In this document: piece by piece, positions 1-6,159 of the stretch | Position numbering within the stretch: position 1 is the first letter of the stretch | How the letters are laid out: every line of letters starts with the position of its first letter | Source of the DNA: Paracoccaceae bacterium | GTDB lineage: Bacteria > Pseudomonadota > Alphaproteobacteria > Rhodobacterales > Rhodobacteraceae | Reading direction: 5' to 3' | Assembly (NCBI GenBank): GCA_007128995.1 | Contig: SKWJ01000337.1 | Coordinates: 1-6,790 of the forward strand | DNA: 6,790 nucleotides | Notes under the pieces: generated by a model | What the model was told of the DNA's origin: nothing | Seen by the model: only the letters and a program-made list of their open reading frames with translations | Database searches by the model: none | Program-made: the position numbers and the translations under genes

Positions 1-203
1 ATCTCGTGAATGACTGGGCCATCGCGCGGGGAGGGCACACCCGCACCGGGCTGGAAGACAATGTCAGGCTGGACCGGGCAACACTCGCGCCCTCGAATGC
101 CGCGCTGGTGCAGAGGGCAGTTGCAATCTGCGAGAAACACGCCCGCCCGGTTGCCACATGGCAGCAGGCACGTGCGATCTTGGGTTTGCGGCCTGTGGCA
201 TGA
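1..203 (+). CDS. BKACE-family beta-keto acid cleavage enzyme (DUF849), C-terminal end only
   Basis: This is the last 66 or so codons of a gene that enters from the left edge; the reading frame is open from base 3. The tail contains GGHTRTGLEDN, followed by the SNAALVQRAV and ATWQQARAILGL blocks that close proteins of the BKACE family (3-keto-5-aminohexanoate cleavage enzyme, Kce, DUF849). In that family the Glu-Asp of GLEDN lies in the zinc-containing active site. Members condense a beta-keto acid with acetyl-CoA and release a new CoA thioester plus acetoacetate, in the cytoplasm. The family has many substrates (3-keto-5-aminohexanoate, dehydrocarnitine, beta-ketoadipate and others), and the residues that select them are outside the window. 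The stop overlaps the pcaB start as ATGA, so the two genes are probably translationally coupled. That favours beta-ketoadipate as substrate, which is an inference. The GTG at base 6 is an internal valine codon, not a start. Confidence 0.88.
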   Translation, partial: LVNDWAIARGGHTRTGLEDNVRLDRATLAPSNAALVQRAVAICEKHARPVATWQQARAILGLRPVA

Positions 204-1531
204 CGCCTGCGCCCTTCACCAGCCCGCTGACCGCGCCGCTGTTCGGGGATGCAGAGGCCAGCGCCTTGCTGTCTGACCATGCCTTCATCAGGCATATGAT
301 CGCTGTCGAATCCGCCCTTGCACAGGCCTGCGCCGAAGTCGGTCTGGTCGGGCAGGATGCCGCGCGCCGCGTCCGAGAACATCTGGCAACGGTGCAGGTG
401 CAGCCTGAAGCCTTGGGCAAGGGTATGGCAAGCGCCGGTGTTCCGGTTCCTGCGCTGGTTGCCGAACTGGGGGCCGAACTGGGGGCTGACGGATCGGCCC
501 TTCACTGGGGCGCGACATCTCAGGATATCGTGGATTGCGCCCATGTCCTGCAATGGCGCGACGTGCTGCACTTGCTGGAGAACCGGCTGTCGCGGCTCCT
601 GTATATGTTGCATCGGGCCAGTGATGCCCATGCCGCTACCCTGATGGCCGGGCGCACGCGCAGCCAGATTGCTACGCCGATAACCCTTGGGTTGCGGATA
701 GCGACATGGGCCCAGCCCCTCATTGCGCTGGAGGCAGAGCTGCCGGGCCTGCGCGGTCAGGTTTTGCGCGTACAGTTCGGCGGAGCCTCGGGCGCCGCCT
801 CTGCGGTCGGCGACGCGGCCACCGCCCTGAGCGACGCGCTGGCGCAGGGGCTTGATTTGCATCCCGCACCCGCCTGGCATGGTGACCGCACTGGCCCGCA
901 ACTGCTGGGCGCGTGGCTGGTGCGCCTGTCAGCCGCCCTGGGCAAGATGGCGCGCGATCTGATTGTCTCTGGGCGCAGCGAGATTGCCGAGATGCGCGCC
1001 GGCTCTGGGGGGGGGTCCTCGACAATGCCGCAGAAATCCAACCCGGTTGCTGCCGAAGCACTGGTGACATTGGCCCAGTACAGCGCCAGTCTGCACCCGC
1101 TTCTGGCACAGGCTGCCCAACCGCTGGAAGAACGCGATGGCGCCGTCTGGGCGCTTGAATGGTTGGCGCTGCCGCAAATGGCCCTGTGCGCTGGCACCGG
1201 GCTGCGCCACGCAGCAGACCTGTTGGACAGTTTCGTGACCGACACCGCACGCATGGCCGCGCAACTGGAGACAGCGCAGGGCGCCATCATGGCCGAGACG
1301 GCAAGCTTTGCCCTTGCCCGCCACATGTCACGCGCCGAGGCCACAGCCCATGTGACGCGTGCCCTCGGACAGGCGCGCGCACAGGACCAGACACTGGCCG
1401 ATGTGCTGCGCCTTGATCCCAACCTTGGCAGGCTGGAGGACTGGACATATTGCCTTGACCCGCAACGCGTTCTGCCTGCTGCGGAAGCCATGCGCCAGCG
1501 GATCTTGCGCAGACGCACACCTGCCGGGTGA
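200..1531 (+). CDS. pcaB: 3-carboxy-cis,cis-muconate cycloisomerase (PcaB), fumarase/aspartase superfamily
   Basis: A 443-residue cytoplasmic enzyme that converts 3-carboxy-cis,cis-muconate to 4-carboxymuconolactone in the protocatechuate branch of the beta-ketoadipate pathway. The three conserved superfamily blocks are present: HWGATSQD at residues 102-109, GRTRSQIATP near 151-160, and the catalytic loop GSSTMPQKSNP at 272-282 with the Ser pair at 273-274. The QFGGASG segment and the late stretch with LEERDGAVWALEW match PcaB rather than adenylosuccinate lyase or argininosuccinate lyase. The length is like the Pseudomonas enzyme (about 450), not the C-terminally short form described in some rhizobia. 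The ATG at 200 is preferred because it overlaps the upstream TGA by ATGA and starts the conserved N-terminus. The in-frame ATG at 158 would lengthen the overlap to 46 bases and add a non-conserved leader. It is the last gene of its operon in this window and faces the GNAT gene. An unusual run of nine G (bases 1007-1015) lies in the catalytic loop. The family is firm. The exact substrate is inferred from family resemblance. Confidence 0.9.
   Translation: MTPAPFTSPLTAPLFGDAEASALLSDHAFIRHMIAVESALAQACAEVGLVGQDAARRVREHLATVQVQPEALGKGMASAGVPVPALVAELGAELGADGSALHWGATSQDIVDCAHVLQWRDVLHLLENRLSRLLYMLHRASDAHAATLMAGRTRSQIATPITLGLRIATWAQPLIALEAELPGLRGQVLRVQFGGASGAASAVGDAATALSDALAQGLDLHPAPAWHGDRTGPQLLGAWLVRLSAALGKMARDLIVSGRSEIAEMRAGSGGGSSTMPQKSNPVAAEALVTLAQYSASLHPLLAQAAQPLEERDGAVWALEWLALPQMALCAGTGLRHAADLLDSFVTDTARMAAQLETAQGAIMAETASFALARHMSRAEATAHVTRALGQARAQDQTLADVLRLDPNLGRLEDWTYCLDPQRVLPAAEAMRQRILRRRTPAG
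1007..1015 (+). repeat. Nine-guanine homopolymer inside the pcaB catalytic loop
   Basis: Nine consecutive G encode three glycines (residues 270-272) immediately before the catalytic Ser-Ser-Thr-Met loop of PcaB. The frame is open on both sides in the given sequence. Runs of this length are prone to polymerase slippage and to base-calling error, and a change of one base would destroy the C-terminal 170 residues. Confidence 0.8.
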
Positions 1532-1539
1532 CCCCGGCA
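1522..1539. terminator. Hairpin between convergent pcaB and the GNAT gene; weak terminator candidate
   Basis: TGCCGGG (1522-1528) and CCCGGCA (1533-1539) form a perfect 7-base-pair, GC-rich stem with a four-base loop. The left arm ends at the pcaB stop codon (1529-1531), and the right arm lies 16 bases beyond the GNAT stop at 1556. It sits where a shared bidirectional terminator would be expected. There is no T-run on either side, so it is not a classic intrinsic terminator. Confidence 0.35.
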
Positions 1540-1555
1540 AGGATATGCGCGGCAA

Positions 1556-2074
1556 CTATTCCGACGGGTGGCGCCAGAGTTGCAACTGACCGAAATGCGG
1601 ATGCATGAAATCACTCTCATGCGCGCAGCCGAGACGGCGTGCCAATGCCTGAGAACGCGTGTTATCGGGCGCGATCAGGCTGGCTGGTCGTGGCCACCCC
1701 AAATGGCTGCGGGCATAGATGCGCACTGCATGCGCCGCTTCCAGTGCGTAACCCTTGCCTTCGGCCTCTGGCGCCCAGATCTGCCACGCCAGTTCGGGCT
1801 CGGGCCATCCTTCGGGAAAAAAGGGCCCTGCTGCGCCGATTGCCGCGCCTGTCCCCTGCTCGAGCATGGTGAACACGCCATACCCGCGCATGATCCGGTG
1901 CCCGAGTGTGACACAGAACCGGTTCCAGGCGAGGATCGGATCATCCGCCCCGCCCGTGAAGCGCGCCCGCTCGGACCGGAAATAGGCGGCGAAGCTCGGG
2001 TAATCCTCGGGCGCAGGCGGCCGCAGGATCAGCCGGTCAGTTTGCAACACGAGATCCTCGGTGATGGGTTCCAT
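1556..2074 (-). CDS. GNAT-family N-acetyltransferase, RimJ/RimL type
   Basis: A 172-residue protein that fits the RimJ/RimL-like branch of the GCN5-related acetyltransferases, which move an acetyl group from acetyl-CoA to an amine or protein N-terminus. It begins with the typical first strand (LQTDRLILRPPAPEDY, residues 10-24). The acetyl-CoA pyrophosphate-binding loop appears as EAEGKGYALEA (about 103-113), in place of the common Q/R-x-x-G-x-G/A form. It ends with the usual APDNTRSQALARRLG helix (135-149), where the Asn and Ser are characteristic. The ATG at 2074 is chosen because the conserved domain starts there and it falls 4 bases after the aldehyde dehydrogenase stop, with an AGG about 10 bases upstream. 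The longer frame back to 2173 would overlap the dehydrogenase by 95 bases. It is the third gene of the metF-like/ALDH unit and probably co-transcribed. The substrate is unknown; such genes are often passengers in operons. Confidence 0.87.
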   Translation of the reverse strand: MEPITEDLVLQTDRLILRPPAPEDYPSFAAYFRSERARFTGGADDPILAWNRFCVTLGHRIMRGYGVFTMLEQGTGAAIGAAGPFFPEGWPEPELAWQIWAPEAEGKGYALEAAHAVRIYARSHLGWPRPASLIAPDNTRSQALARRLGCAHESDFMHPHFGQLQLWRHPSE

Positions 2075-2078
2075 CCGA

Positions 2079-3542
2079 TCAGCCTGCGATATGAACTGTC
2101 TTGACCTCAAGATAGCTGTCCAGCCCCTCAGGCCCACCTTCGCGTCCCATACCCGATTGCCGATATCCGCCAAACGGATGCTTGGGATCGACGATCAGAC
2201 CATTGATCGTCAGCCCCCCCGTGCGCATGCGCCGCGCAAAGGCAAAAGCGCGGTCTGTATCGCGGGAATAGACAGCGCCGTTCAGCCCGTAATCGGTTGC
2301 ATTCGCCTTGCGCAGGGCATCGTCCTCATCGCTATAGCCGATGACCGAGACGACCGGGCCAAAGATCTCTTCCTGCGCGATCACCATTTCGGGGGTGACA
2401 TTGGCAAAGACTGTCGGCTCAATGAAATATCCTGTCTCTCGGCCTTTCGGGCGTGCGCCCCCGCAGACCAGCTGCGCCCCGCCGGCGCGCCCGGCAGCGA
2501 TATACGCCTCAACCCGGTCCCGTTGGCGCGCCATTGCAAGCGGGCCCATCTGGGTGGCAGGATCAGCCGGATCCCCAAGCTTGATCTGGCGGACCGCCGG
2601 AACAAAGATATCCAGAAATTCCTGCTTGCGGGTTTGCGGCACAAGCAGGCGCGTCAGCGAAAAGCAGACCTGACCTGCAATCGGCATGCAATATACCATC
2701 AGACTGGGCAGGGCTTTGGCAAAATCCGCATCCGGCAGCATCACGGCCGCCGATTTGCCGCCCAATTCCAGCGACACGCGCGCCAGCCGTTCCGAACACA
2801 CGCGCATGATGTGCTTGCCGACAGCCGTGGACCCGGTGAAGGCCACCTTGTCGATATCGCGGTGACGTACCAGATGGTCGCCCGCTTCGCGCCCGCCGGG
2901 CACAAGGTTGAAAACCCCGCGCGGCAGGCCAGCAGCTTCTATGCATTCCGCCATGATATAGGCTTCGAGTGGCGTCTCGGGCGACGGTTTTGCCACCATT
3001 GTGCAGCCAGCCGCCAGACCGGCAGCAATCTTGTATGAGAGCAGAACCATCGGCGCATTCCAAGGTGAAATGGCCGCGCAGACGCCCACGGGTTCGCGCA
3101 GCACCCGCACCTCGCCCCCGTCATCTCGGCGGCGATGATCCGTGAAAGGGGTGCGCTCTATCAGATCGGCATAATACGAGAACAGCGTCGCATTCTGCGG
3201 AACCAGCTTGCGCGTCAGGCTGATCGGAGCCCCCACCTGCGTTGTCCAGGCCCAGGCAATTTCCTCCAACCGCTCACTGATCAGACTGGCCACCCGGCGC
3301 AGGGCGGCGGCGCGGTGTGCTGCAGGCATCTGTGGCCAGGGGCCAACGTCAAAGGCACTGCGCGCAGCAGCGACAGCGCGGTCCATATCCGTGACGCAAC
3401 CTTCGGGATAGCTGAAAAGTCGCGCCTCTGACACGGGCGAGATCACATCGAGCCTGCGATCAGAGGCCGGTTCAACCCAGTCTCCATTGATAAAGAACCG
3501 TTCAGGCGCTTGCAGAATGCGCCCCTGAGTGAGCTTGACCAT
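2079..3542 (-). CDS. NAD(P)-dependent aldehyde dehydrogenase (ALDH superfamily)
   Basis: A 487-residue enzyme of normal length for the class that oxidises aldehydes to carboxylates in the cytoplasm. The family motifs occur in order: PWNAP with the oxyanion Asn162, the cofactor-binding Lys185 in AKPSPE, FTGSTAVG around 235-242 in the Rossmann fold, LELGGKS with general-base Glu259, GQVC with nucleophile Cys293, and QEEIFGP with Glu392. All are intact, so the protein should be active. The sequence after Cys293 (FSLTRLLVP) is slightly unusual; many relatives have AALTR. The ATG at 3542 is preceded by an AGGGG stretch about 9 bases away and starts the usual ALDH N-terminus. It lies 26 bases after the MetF-like gene and 4 bases before the GNAT gene, so all three probably share one transcript. 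The substrate cannot be read from the sequence. Methoxybenzaldehydes such as vanillin, betaine aldehyde or a small aliphatic aldehyde are all possible given the neighbours. Confidence 0.93.
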   Translation of the reverse strand: MVKLTQGRILQAPERFFINGDWVEPASDRRLDVISPVSEARLFSYPEGCVTDMDRAVAAARSAFDVGPWPQMPAAHRAAALRRVASLISERLEEIAWAWTTQVGAPISLTRKLVPQNATLFSYYADLIERTPFTDHRRRDDGGEVRVLREPVGVCAAISPWNAPMVLLSYKIAAGLAAGCTMVAKPSPETPLEAYIMAECIEAAGLPRGVFNLVPGGREAGDHLVRHRDIDKVAFTGSTAVGKHIMRVCSERLARVSLELGGKSAAVMLPDADFAKALPSLMVYCMPIAGQVCFSLTRLLVPQTRKQEFLDIFVPAVRQIKLGDPADPATQMGPLAMARQRDRVEAYIAAGRAGGAQLVCGGARPKGRETGYFIEPTVFANVTPEMVIAQEEIFGPVVSVIGYSDEDDALRKANATDYGLNGAVYSRDTDRAFAFARRMRTGGLTINGLIVDPKHPFGGYRQSGMGREGGPEGLDSYLEVKTVHIAG

Positions 3543-3568
3543 CTACGCCGCCCCTATGTCATGACTGC

Positions 3569-4459
3569 CTATCCGACCACCTGGCGCAGTGGTCCTGCAC
3601 TTTGCCGCCGCGCCCAATCGGCACAGGTCTGGATGCCCCCCAGCGGGAAGAAATGCACCTGCGCAGGCGCGTGATCCGGGTCTGACTGGGCCTTCAGCGC
3701 CAGCGCACGGACCATGTCATCCGGCTCGAAGGGCAGAAGCAGCTTGCTCAGGTCGCGCGCCCGTTTCTTCAGTACCCCAAGCGAGGGTCCAACGCCGCAG
3801 GCAATCGCGAATTTCAGAAGTGTCTGCAACTTGGCAGGGCCTGCAATCCCCAGATGCACCGGAAGCGCGATTCCAGCCTCGCGCAGATGGGCAATCCAGG
3901 TCACAGCCGTCTCGGCGTCGAACAGGAACTGGGTCACCACCGCCATCTCGACGCCCGTGTCGTGGGCGTAGCGGGCTTTCCAGCGCAAGGCGTCATCAAC
4001 ACCTGCTGTGCCCCCTGCCGGATCGATGTCGCGGTTTCCTTCCGGATGCCCGGCAACATGCAGCCGATCAAAGCCGGCGGCCAGAAATGCCTCTGTCTTC
4101 AGCAGGTCCATGGAGGCATGAAAATCACCGATAGGCGTTGCGTTCCCCCCGGCCAGAACCAGCGCCTCATGCACACCGGCCTCGCCCTGATACCGCGCAA
4201 TCCAGTCATCCAGTTCTGGCCGGTTGCGAATGCTGCGGGCCGGAAAATGCGGCATGACGGCGAACCCCTCCTGCGCCAGACGGCGGGCTGTCGCAACCAT
4301 GTCGCCAATCGGTGTCCCATCAATATGGGCAATATAGACCCGCGTTCCGGGTGGCAGGATCGCACGGAAATCCGGGATCTTCGCAGCCGTGCGCGGCATC
4401 ACCTCGATCGAGAAACCCTGTAACATGTCGGCAACGGTTCGGACGGAAGTAACAGTCAT
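3569..4459 (-). CDS. Short MetF-like methylenetetrahydrofolate reductase homologue
   Basis: A 296-residue single-domain protein that looks like a divergent MetF (5,10-methylenetetrahydrofolate reductase, FAD-dependent TIM barrel). Corresponding blocks are FSIEVMP (16-22, against SFEFFPP, keeping the catalytic Glu as Glu19), MPHFPAR (69-75, against APHLTC), VLAGGNA (101-107, against ALRGD), VAGHPEGNRDI (135-145, against YPEVHPEA), TQFLFD (176-181, against TQFFFD) and VHFFPLGG (268-275, against FHFYTLN). The Asp of the ALRGD block, important for folate chemistry in E. coli MetF, is replaced by Gly or Asn. In other bacteria, short MetF homologues beside methyltransferases re-oxidise 5-methyl-THF released by demethylation of methoxyaromatics or N-methyl compounds, so a catabolic role is more likely than methionine synthesis. 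That is inference. Three ATGs follow each other (4465, 4462, 4459). The GGGAG Shine-Dalgarno is only 2 bases from the first and 5 and 8 from the others, so a downstream one is preferred. First gene of the unit. Confidence 0.82.
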   Translation of the reverse strand: MTVTSVRTVADMLQGFSIEVMPRTAAKIPDFRAILPPGTRVYIAHIDGTPIGDMVATARRLAQEGFAVMPHFPARSIRNRPELDDWIARYQGEAGVHEALVLAGGNATPIGDFHASMDLLKTEAFLAAGFDRLHVAGHPEGNRDIDPAGGTAGVDDALRWKARYAHDTGVEMAVVTQFLFDAETAVTWIAHLREAGIALPVHLGIAGPAKLQTLLKFAIACGVGPSLGVLKKRARDLSKLLLPFEPDDMVRALALKAQSDPDHAPAQVHFFPLGGIQTCADWARRQSAGPLRQVVG

Positions 4460-4465
4460 CATCAT

Positions 4466-4475
4466 CTCTCCCTGA
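4466..4475 (-). promoter_or_regulatory. Ribosome binding site that decides the MetF-like start
   Basis: Reading on the minus strand, CAGGGAGAG directly precedes ATGATGATG. The GGAG core is 2, 5 and 8 bases from the three ATGs, so the second or third gives normal spacing. The difference in protein is two residues at most. Confidence 0.6.
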
Positions 4476-4487
4476 AGCACCGCTACA

Positions 4488-4497
4488 ATGTATACAT
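4488..4497. promoter_or_regulatory. Operator candidate 1: perfect ATGTATACAT palindrome over the -10
   Basis: A perfect 10-base palindrome with the TGTATACA core. It resembles operators of FCD-subfamily GntR repressors, several of which bind TTGTATACAA-like sites. It overlaps the proposed -10 hexamer, so a bound protein would block transcription. No GntR regulator gene is visible in the window. Confidence 0.5.
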
Positions 4498-4516
4498 GAA
4501 ATGCCGCAATAAGCAA
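4489..4516 (-). promoter_or_regulatory. Probable sigma-70-type promoter for the metF-like/ALDH/GNAT unit
   Basis: On the minus strand, TTGCTT (4516-4511) and TATACA (4494-4489) are separated by 16 bases. They match the -35 and -10 consensus at four of six positions each. The -10 hexamer sits about 24 bases before the first ATG, leaving a short leader that holds only the ribosome binding site. The element lies in the only sizeable non-coding gap upstream of the unit. No transcription start can be proved from sequence alone. Confidence 0.45.
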
Positions 4517-4549
4517 ATTATCTGAAATACTCGCGAAAAAACCTGAATT

Positions 4550-4558
4550 ATGTATACC
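4550..4558. promoter_or_regulatory. Operator candidate 2: imperfect ATGTATACC copy
   Basis: This repeats the first palindrome with one mismatch in the 8-base core (TGTATACC against TGTATACA). Core centres are about 62 bases apart, close to six helical turns, so two dimers would lie on one face of the DNA and could loop it. It is in the gap between the flotillin stop and the MetF-like promoter. The pair may be a real two-site operator or one real site plus chance similarity. Confidence 0.4.
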
Positions 4559-4583
4559 GGCAGATCAGGCCGCCAAAGCGCGC

Positions 4584-6125
4584 TCAATCATCCCTGTCGC
4601 GACGGCGGCGTGTGCCCTCATGGCGGATGTCATCGTGCACGCGTTCCAGCAAGCGACTGAGACCCGGCGCATGGACCGTTTGTTCCAGCACGGATTCCAG
4701 CGCTTGCAAGACTGCCCCGCGCGAACCCTCCACAGTGCCGACCTGCGTGACATTGATGTTCCCGATTTTCTCGGCGGGCTTCACCATTTCGGCAACGATT
4801 TTCGGCATGGCTTCCAGCCGCGCCAGCTCTGCCGCATGAGCAAGGTTCTCCGGCGAGCGGGTATTCTCGGCCGTGATGCGTTCTGACAGCGCGGCAATCT
4901 GCGCGCGTTGCGCTACCACCTGCGCCTCGGCGTCCAGCTTGGCGGTCTGCAGGCGCTGGTCCGCCATCCTGCGCTCGGCCTCGGCGCCGATCTCGGCCCG
5001 CCGCGCCCCGGCTTCGGCTTCGGCTTCGGCGGCAATCCGCGCCAGCAGGCGGCGGCGCTCGGCCTCGGCCTCGGCGCGCGCGGTTTCAACGGACTCTTGC
5101 GCGCGCACAGCCTCGGCGCGGGCCAGATCAGCCTCAGCCAAGGCGCGGCTCTCCGCTTGGCTTTTGGCCGCAACCAAGGCGCTGCGCTCTTGCTCGGCAA
5201 GTTCCAGCGCCTGCGCGCGTGCGATCTCGGCAGCGCGGATGGCCTGTTCGCGCGCAATATCGGCAGTCTGTATGCCTTGCTCCATCCGGATGCGCGCCTC
5301 GGCGCTGGCGCGCTCGGCCTCAGCCTTGCCGCGCGCCACTTCGGCAAGCTGCGCGGCCATCAGCGCCTCGACCTCTTGTGCTTGTGAAATCTCTGCGCGG
5401 CGCTCTTCCAGGTCGATATTGAGTTGCGCACGGGCGGCCTCCATGGCGGCGCGGCGCACGGAAACCTGCGTCTCGCTTTCGATCTCGGCGCGTTCGCGTT
5501 TGGACTGCGCAATCATCTGCGCCAGCTTGCGAAGCCCTTCGGCATTAAAGGCGTTGTTTTCGTCAAGCGCCGAAAACGGTGTCTGGTCCAGCGCGGTCAG
5601 GGCCACCGCATCAAGCTGCAGCCCGTACCCCGTGACCTGCGGCGCGACCGTGCTGCGAATGCTGGCCATGAATTCGGCCCGCCCTTCGTGCAACGCGTCC
5701 ATCGTGCGTGTCGCGGCCACGGCGCGCAGCGCGTCGACGAAGATCCCTTCCAGCAATATGCGCAACTCATCCTGCTGGAAACTGCGTCGGCCCAGTGCCT
5801 GCGCGGCGCGCGCGACACTGGCATCCTCGGGCGGCACCGACAGGTAGAATTCTGCGCCGACATCAATCCGCAGCTTATCGCGCGTGATCAGCGACTGATC
5901 GGCCCGGCGCTGAACATCCAGTCGGATTGTCTGCATGTTGACGCGCGCCACTTCGTGAAACCACGGCAGCGCCAGAAGCCCGCCTTCGATCACCACCCGG
6001 CGCCCGCCGATACCGGTGCGCACGAGGGAAACCGCATTGCTGGCACGTTCATAAAAGGCCGCTGCAAGCGCGATCAGCGCCGCAATCACGATGATCAGTG
6101 CGATGATCCAGAAAATCGTAGTCAT
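4584..6125 (-). CDS. Flotillin-like SPFH/band 7 membrane scaffold protein (YqiK/FloT type)
   Basis: A 513-residue membrane-anchored protein. Residues 4-23 form a hydrophobic N-terminal segment (membrane anchor). An SPFH/band 7 domain follows at about 25-190, including the NMQTIRLDVQRRADQSLITRD core. A long Ala/Glu/Arg-rich coiled coil runs from about 200 to 420. A C-terminal block, KIVAEMVKPAEKIGNINVTQVG (in part 442-463), is typical of flotillins, and the tail is very basic then acidic (RRRRDRDD). Such proteins oligomerise in the cytoplasmic membrane and organise ordered lipid microdomains. Length is in the usual range (E. coli YqiK is about 550). The ATG at 6125 is chosen because the membrane segment starts there and AAGGA lies about 9 bases upstream; the longer frame to 6206 would overlap the SDR. 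It follows the SDR gene by 34 bases and probably shares its transcript. No NfeD-type partner, common next to flotillins, is seen in the window. The client process is unknown. Confidence 0.92.
   Translation of the reverse strand: MTTIFWIIALIIVIAALIALAAAFYERASNAVSLVRTGIGGRRVVIEGGLLALPWFHEVARVNMQTIRLDVQRRADQSLITRDKLRIDVGAEFYLSVPPEDASVARAAQALGRRSFQQDELRILLEGIFVDALRAVAATRTMDALHEGRAEFMASIRSTVAPQVTGYGLQLDAVALTALDQTPFSALDENNAFNAEGLRKLAQMIAQSKRERAEIESETQVSVRRAAMEAARAQLNIDLEERRAEISQAQEVEALMAAQLAEVARGKAEAERASAEARIRMEQGIQTADIAREQAIRAAEIARAQALELAEQERSALVAAKSQAESRALAEADLARAEAVRAQESVETARAEAEAERRRLLARIAAEAEAEAGARRAEIGAEAERRMADQRLQTAKLDAEAQVVAQRAQIAALSERITAENTRSPENLAHAAELARLEAMPKIVAEMVKPAEKIGNINVTQVGTVEGSRGAVLQALESVLEQTVHAPGLSRLLERVHDDIRHEGTRRRRDRDD
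5010..5030. repeat. Short tandem repeat (GGCTTC)x3 in the flotillin coiled coil
   Basis: Three perfect copies of GGCTTC followed by GGC encode alternating Glu and Ala (minus strand) in the Ala/Glu-rich coiled coil at about residues 366-372. It is best explained by the repetitive heptad-like composition of the protein. Length variation here would stay in frame. Confidence 0.5.
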
Positions 6126-6159
6126 TGCCTTGGTCCTTTCCTGGCCAACTTCGCCTGTC

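Noticed and set aside
158..199. Earlier in-frame ATG extending pcaB by 14 residues
   Set aside because: The extension is not PcaB-like and would overlap the upstream gene by 46 bases. The ATGA overlap at 200 is the standard coupling arrangement.
757..1620. A 287-codon open frame on the minus strand within pcaB
   Set aside because: It is antisense to the conserved PcaB blocks, is Arg/Ser/Ala-rich without motifs, and would overlap the GNAT gene end.
2075..2173. Upstream extension of the GNAT gene by 33 residues
   Set aside because: It would lie inside the ALDH coding region, and the conserved GNAT domain begins at the ATG at 2074.
2061..3038. A 325-codon open frame on the plus strand opposite the aldehyde dehydrogenase
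   Set aside because: It lies wholly within a well-supported ALDH gene, starts inside the GNAT gene and shows no family motif. It is a codon-bias shadow.
4517..4583. Possible small RNA or short gene in the AT-richer gap after the flotillin
   Set aside because: No start with a ribosome binding site, no stable hairpin and no tRNA-like fold were seen. The AT richness is explained by promoter and operator sequences.
4873..5847. A 324-codon open frame on the plus strand, rich in Ser and Ala, opposite the flotillin coiled coil
   Set aside because: It is the low-complexity mirror of the Ala/Glu/Arg codons of the coiled coil in a GC-rich genome. It has no recognisable domain, and the minus-strand flotillin is certain.
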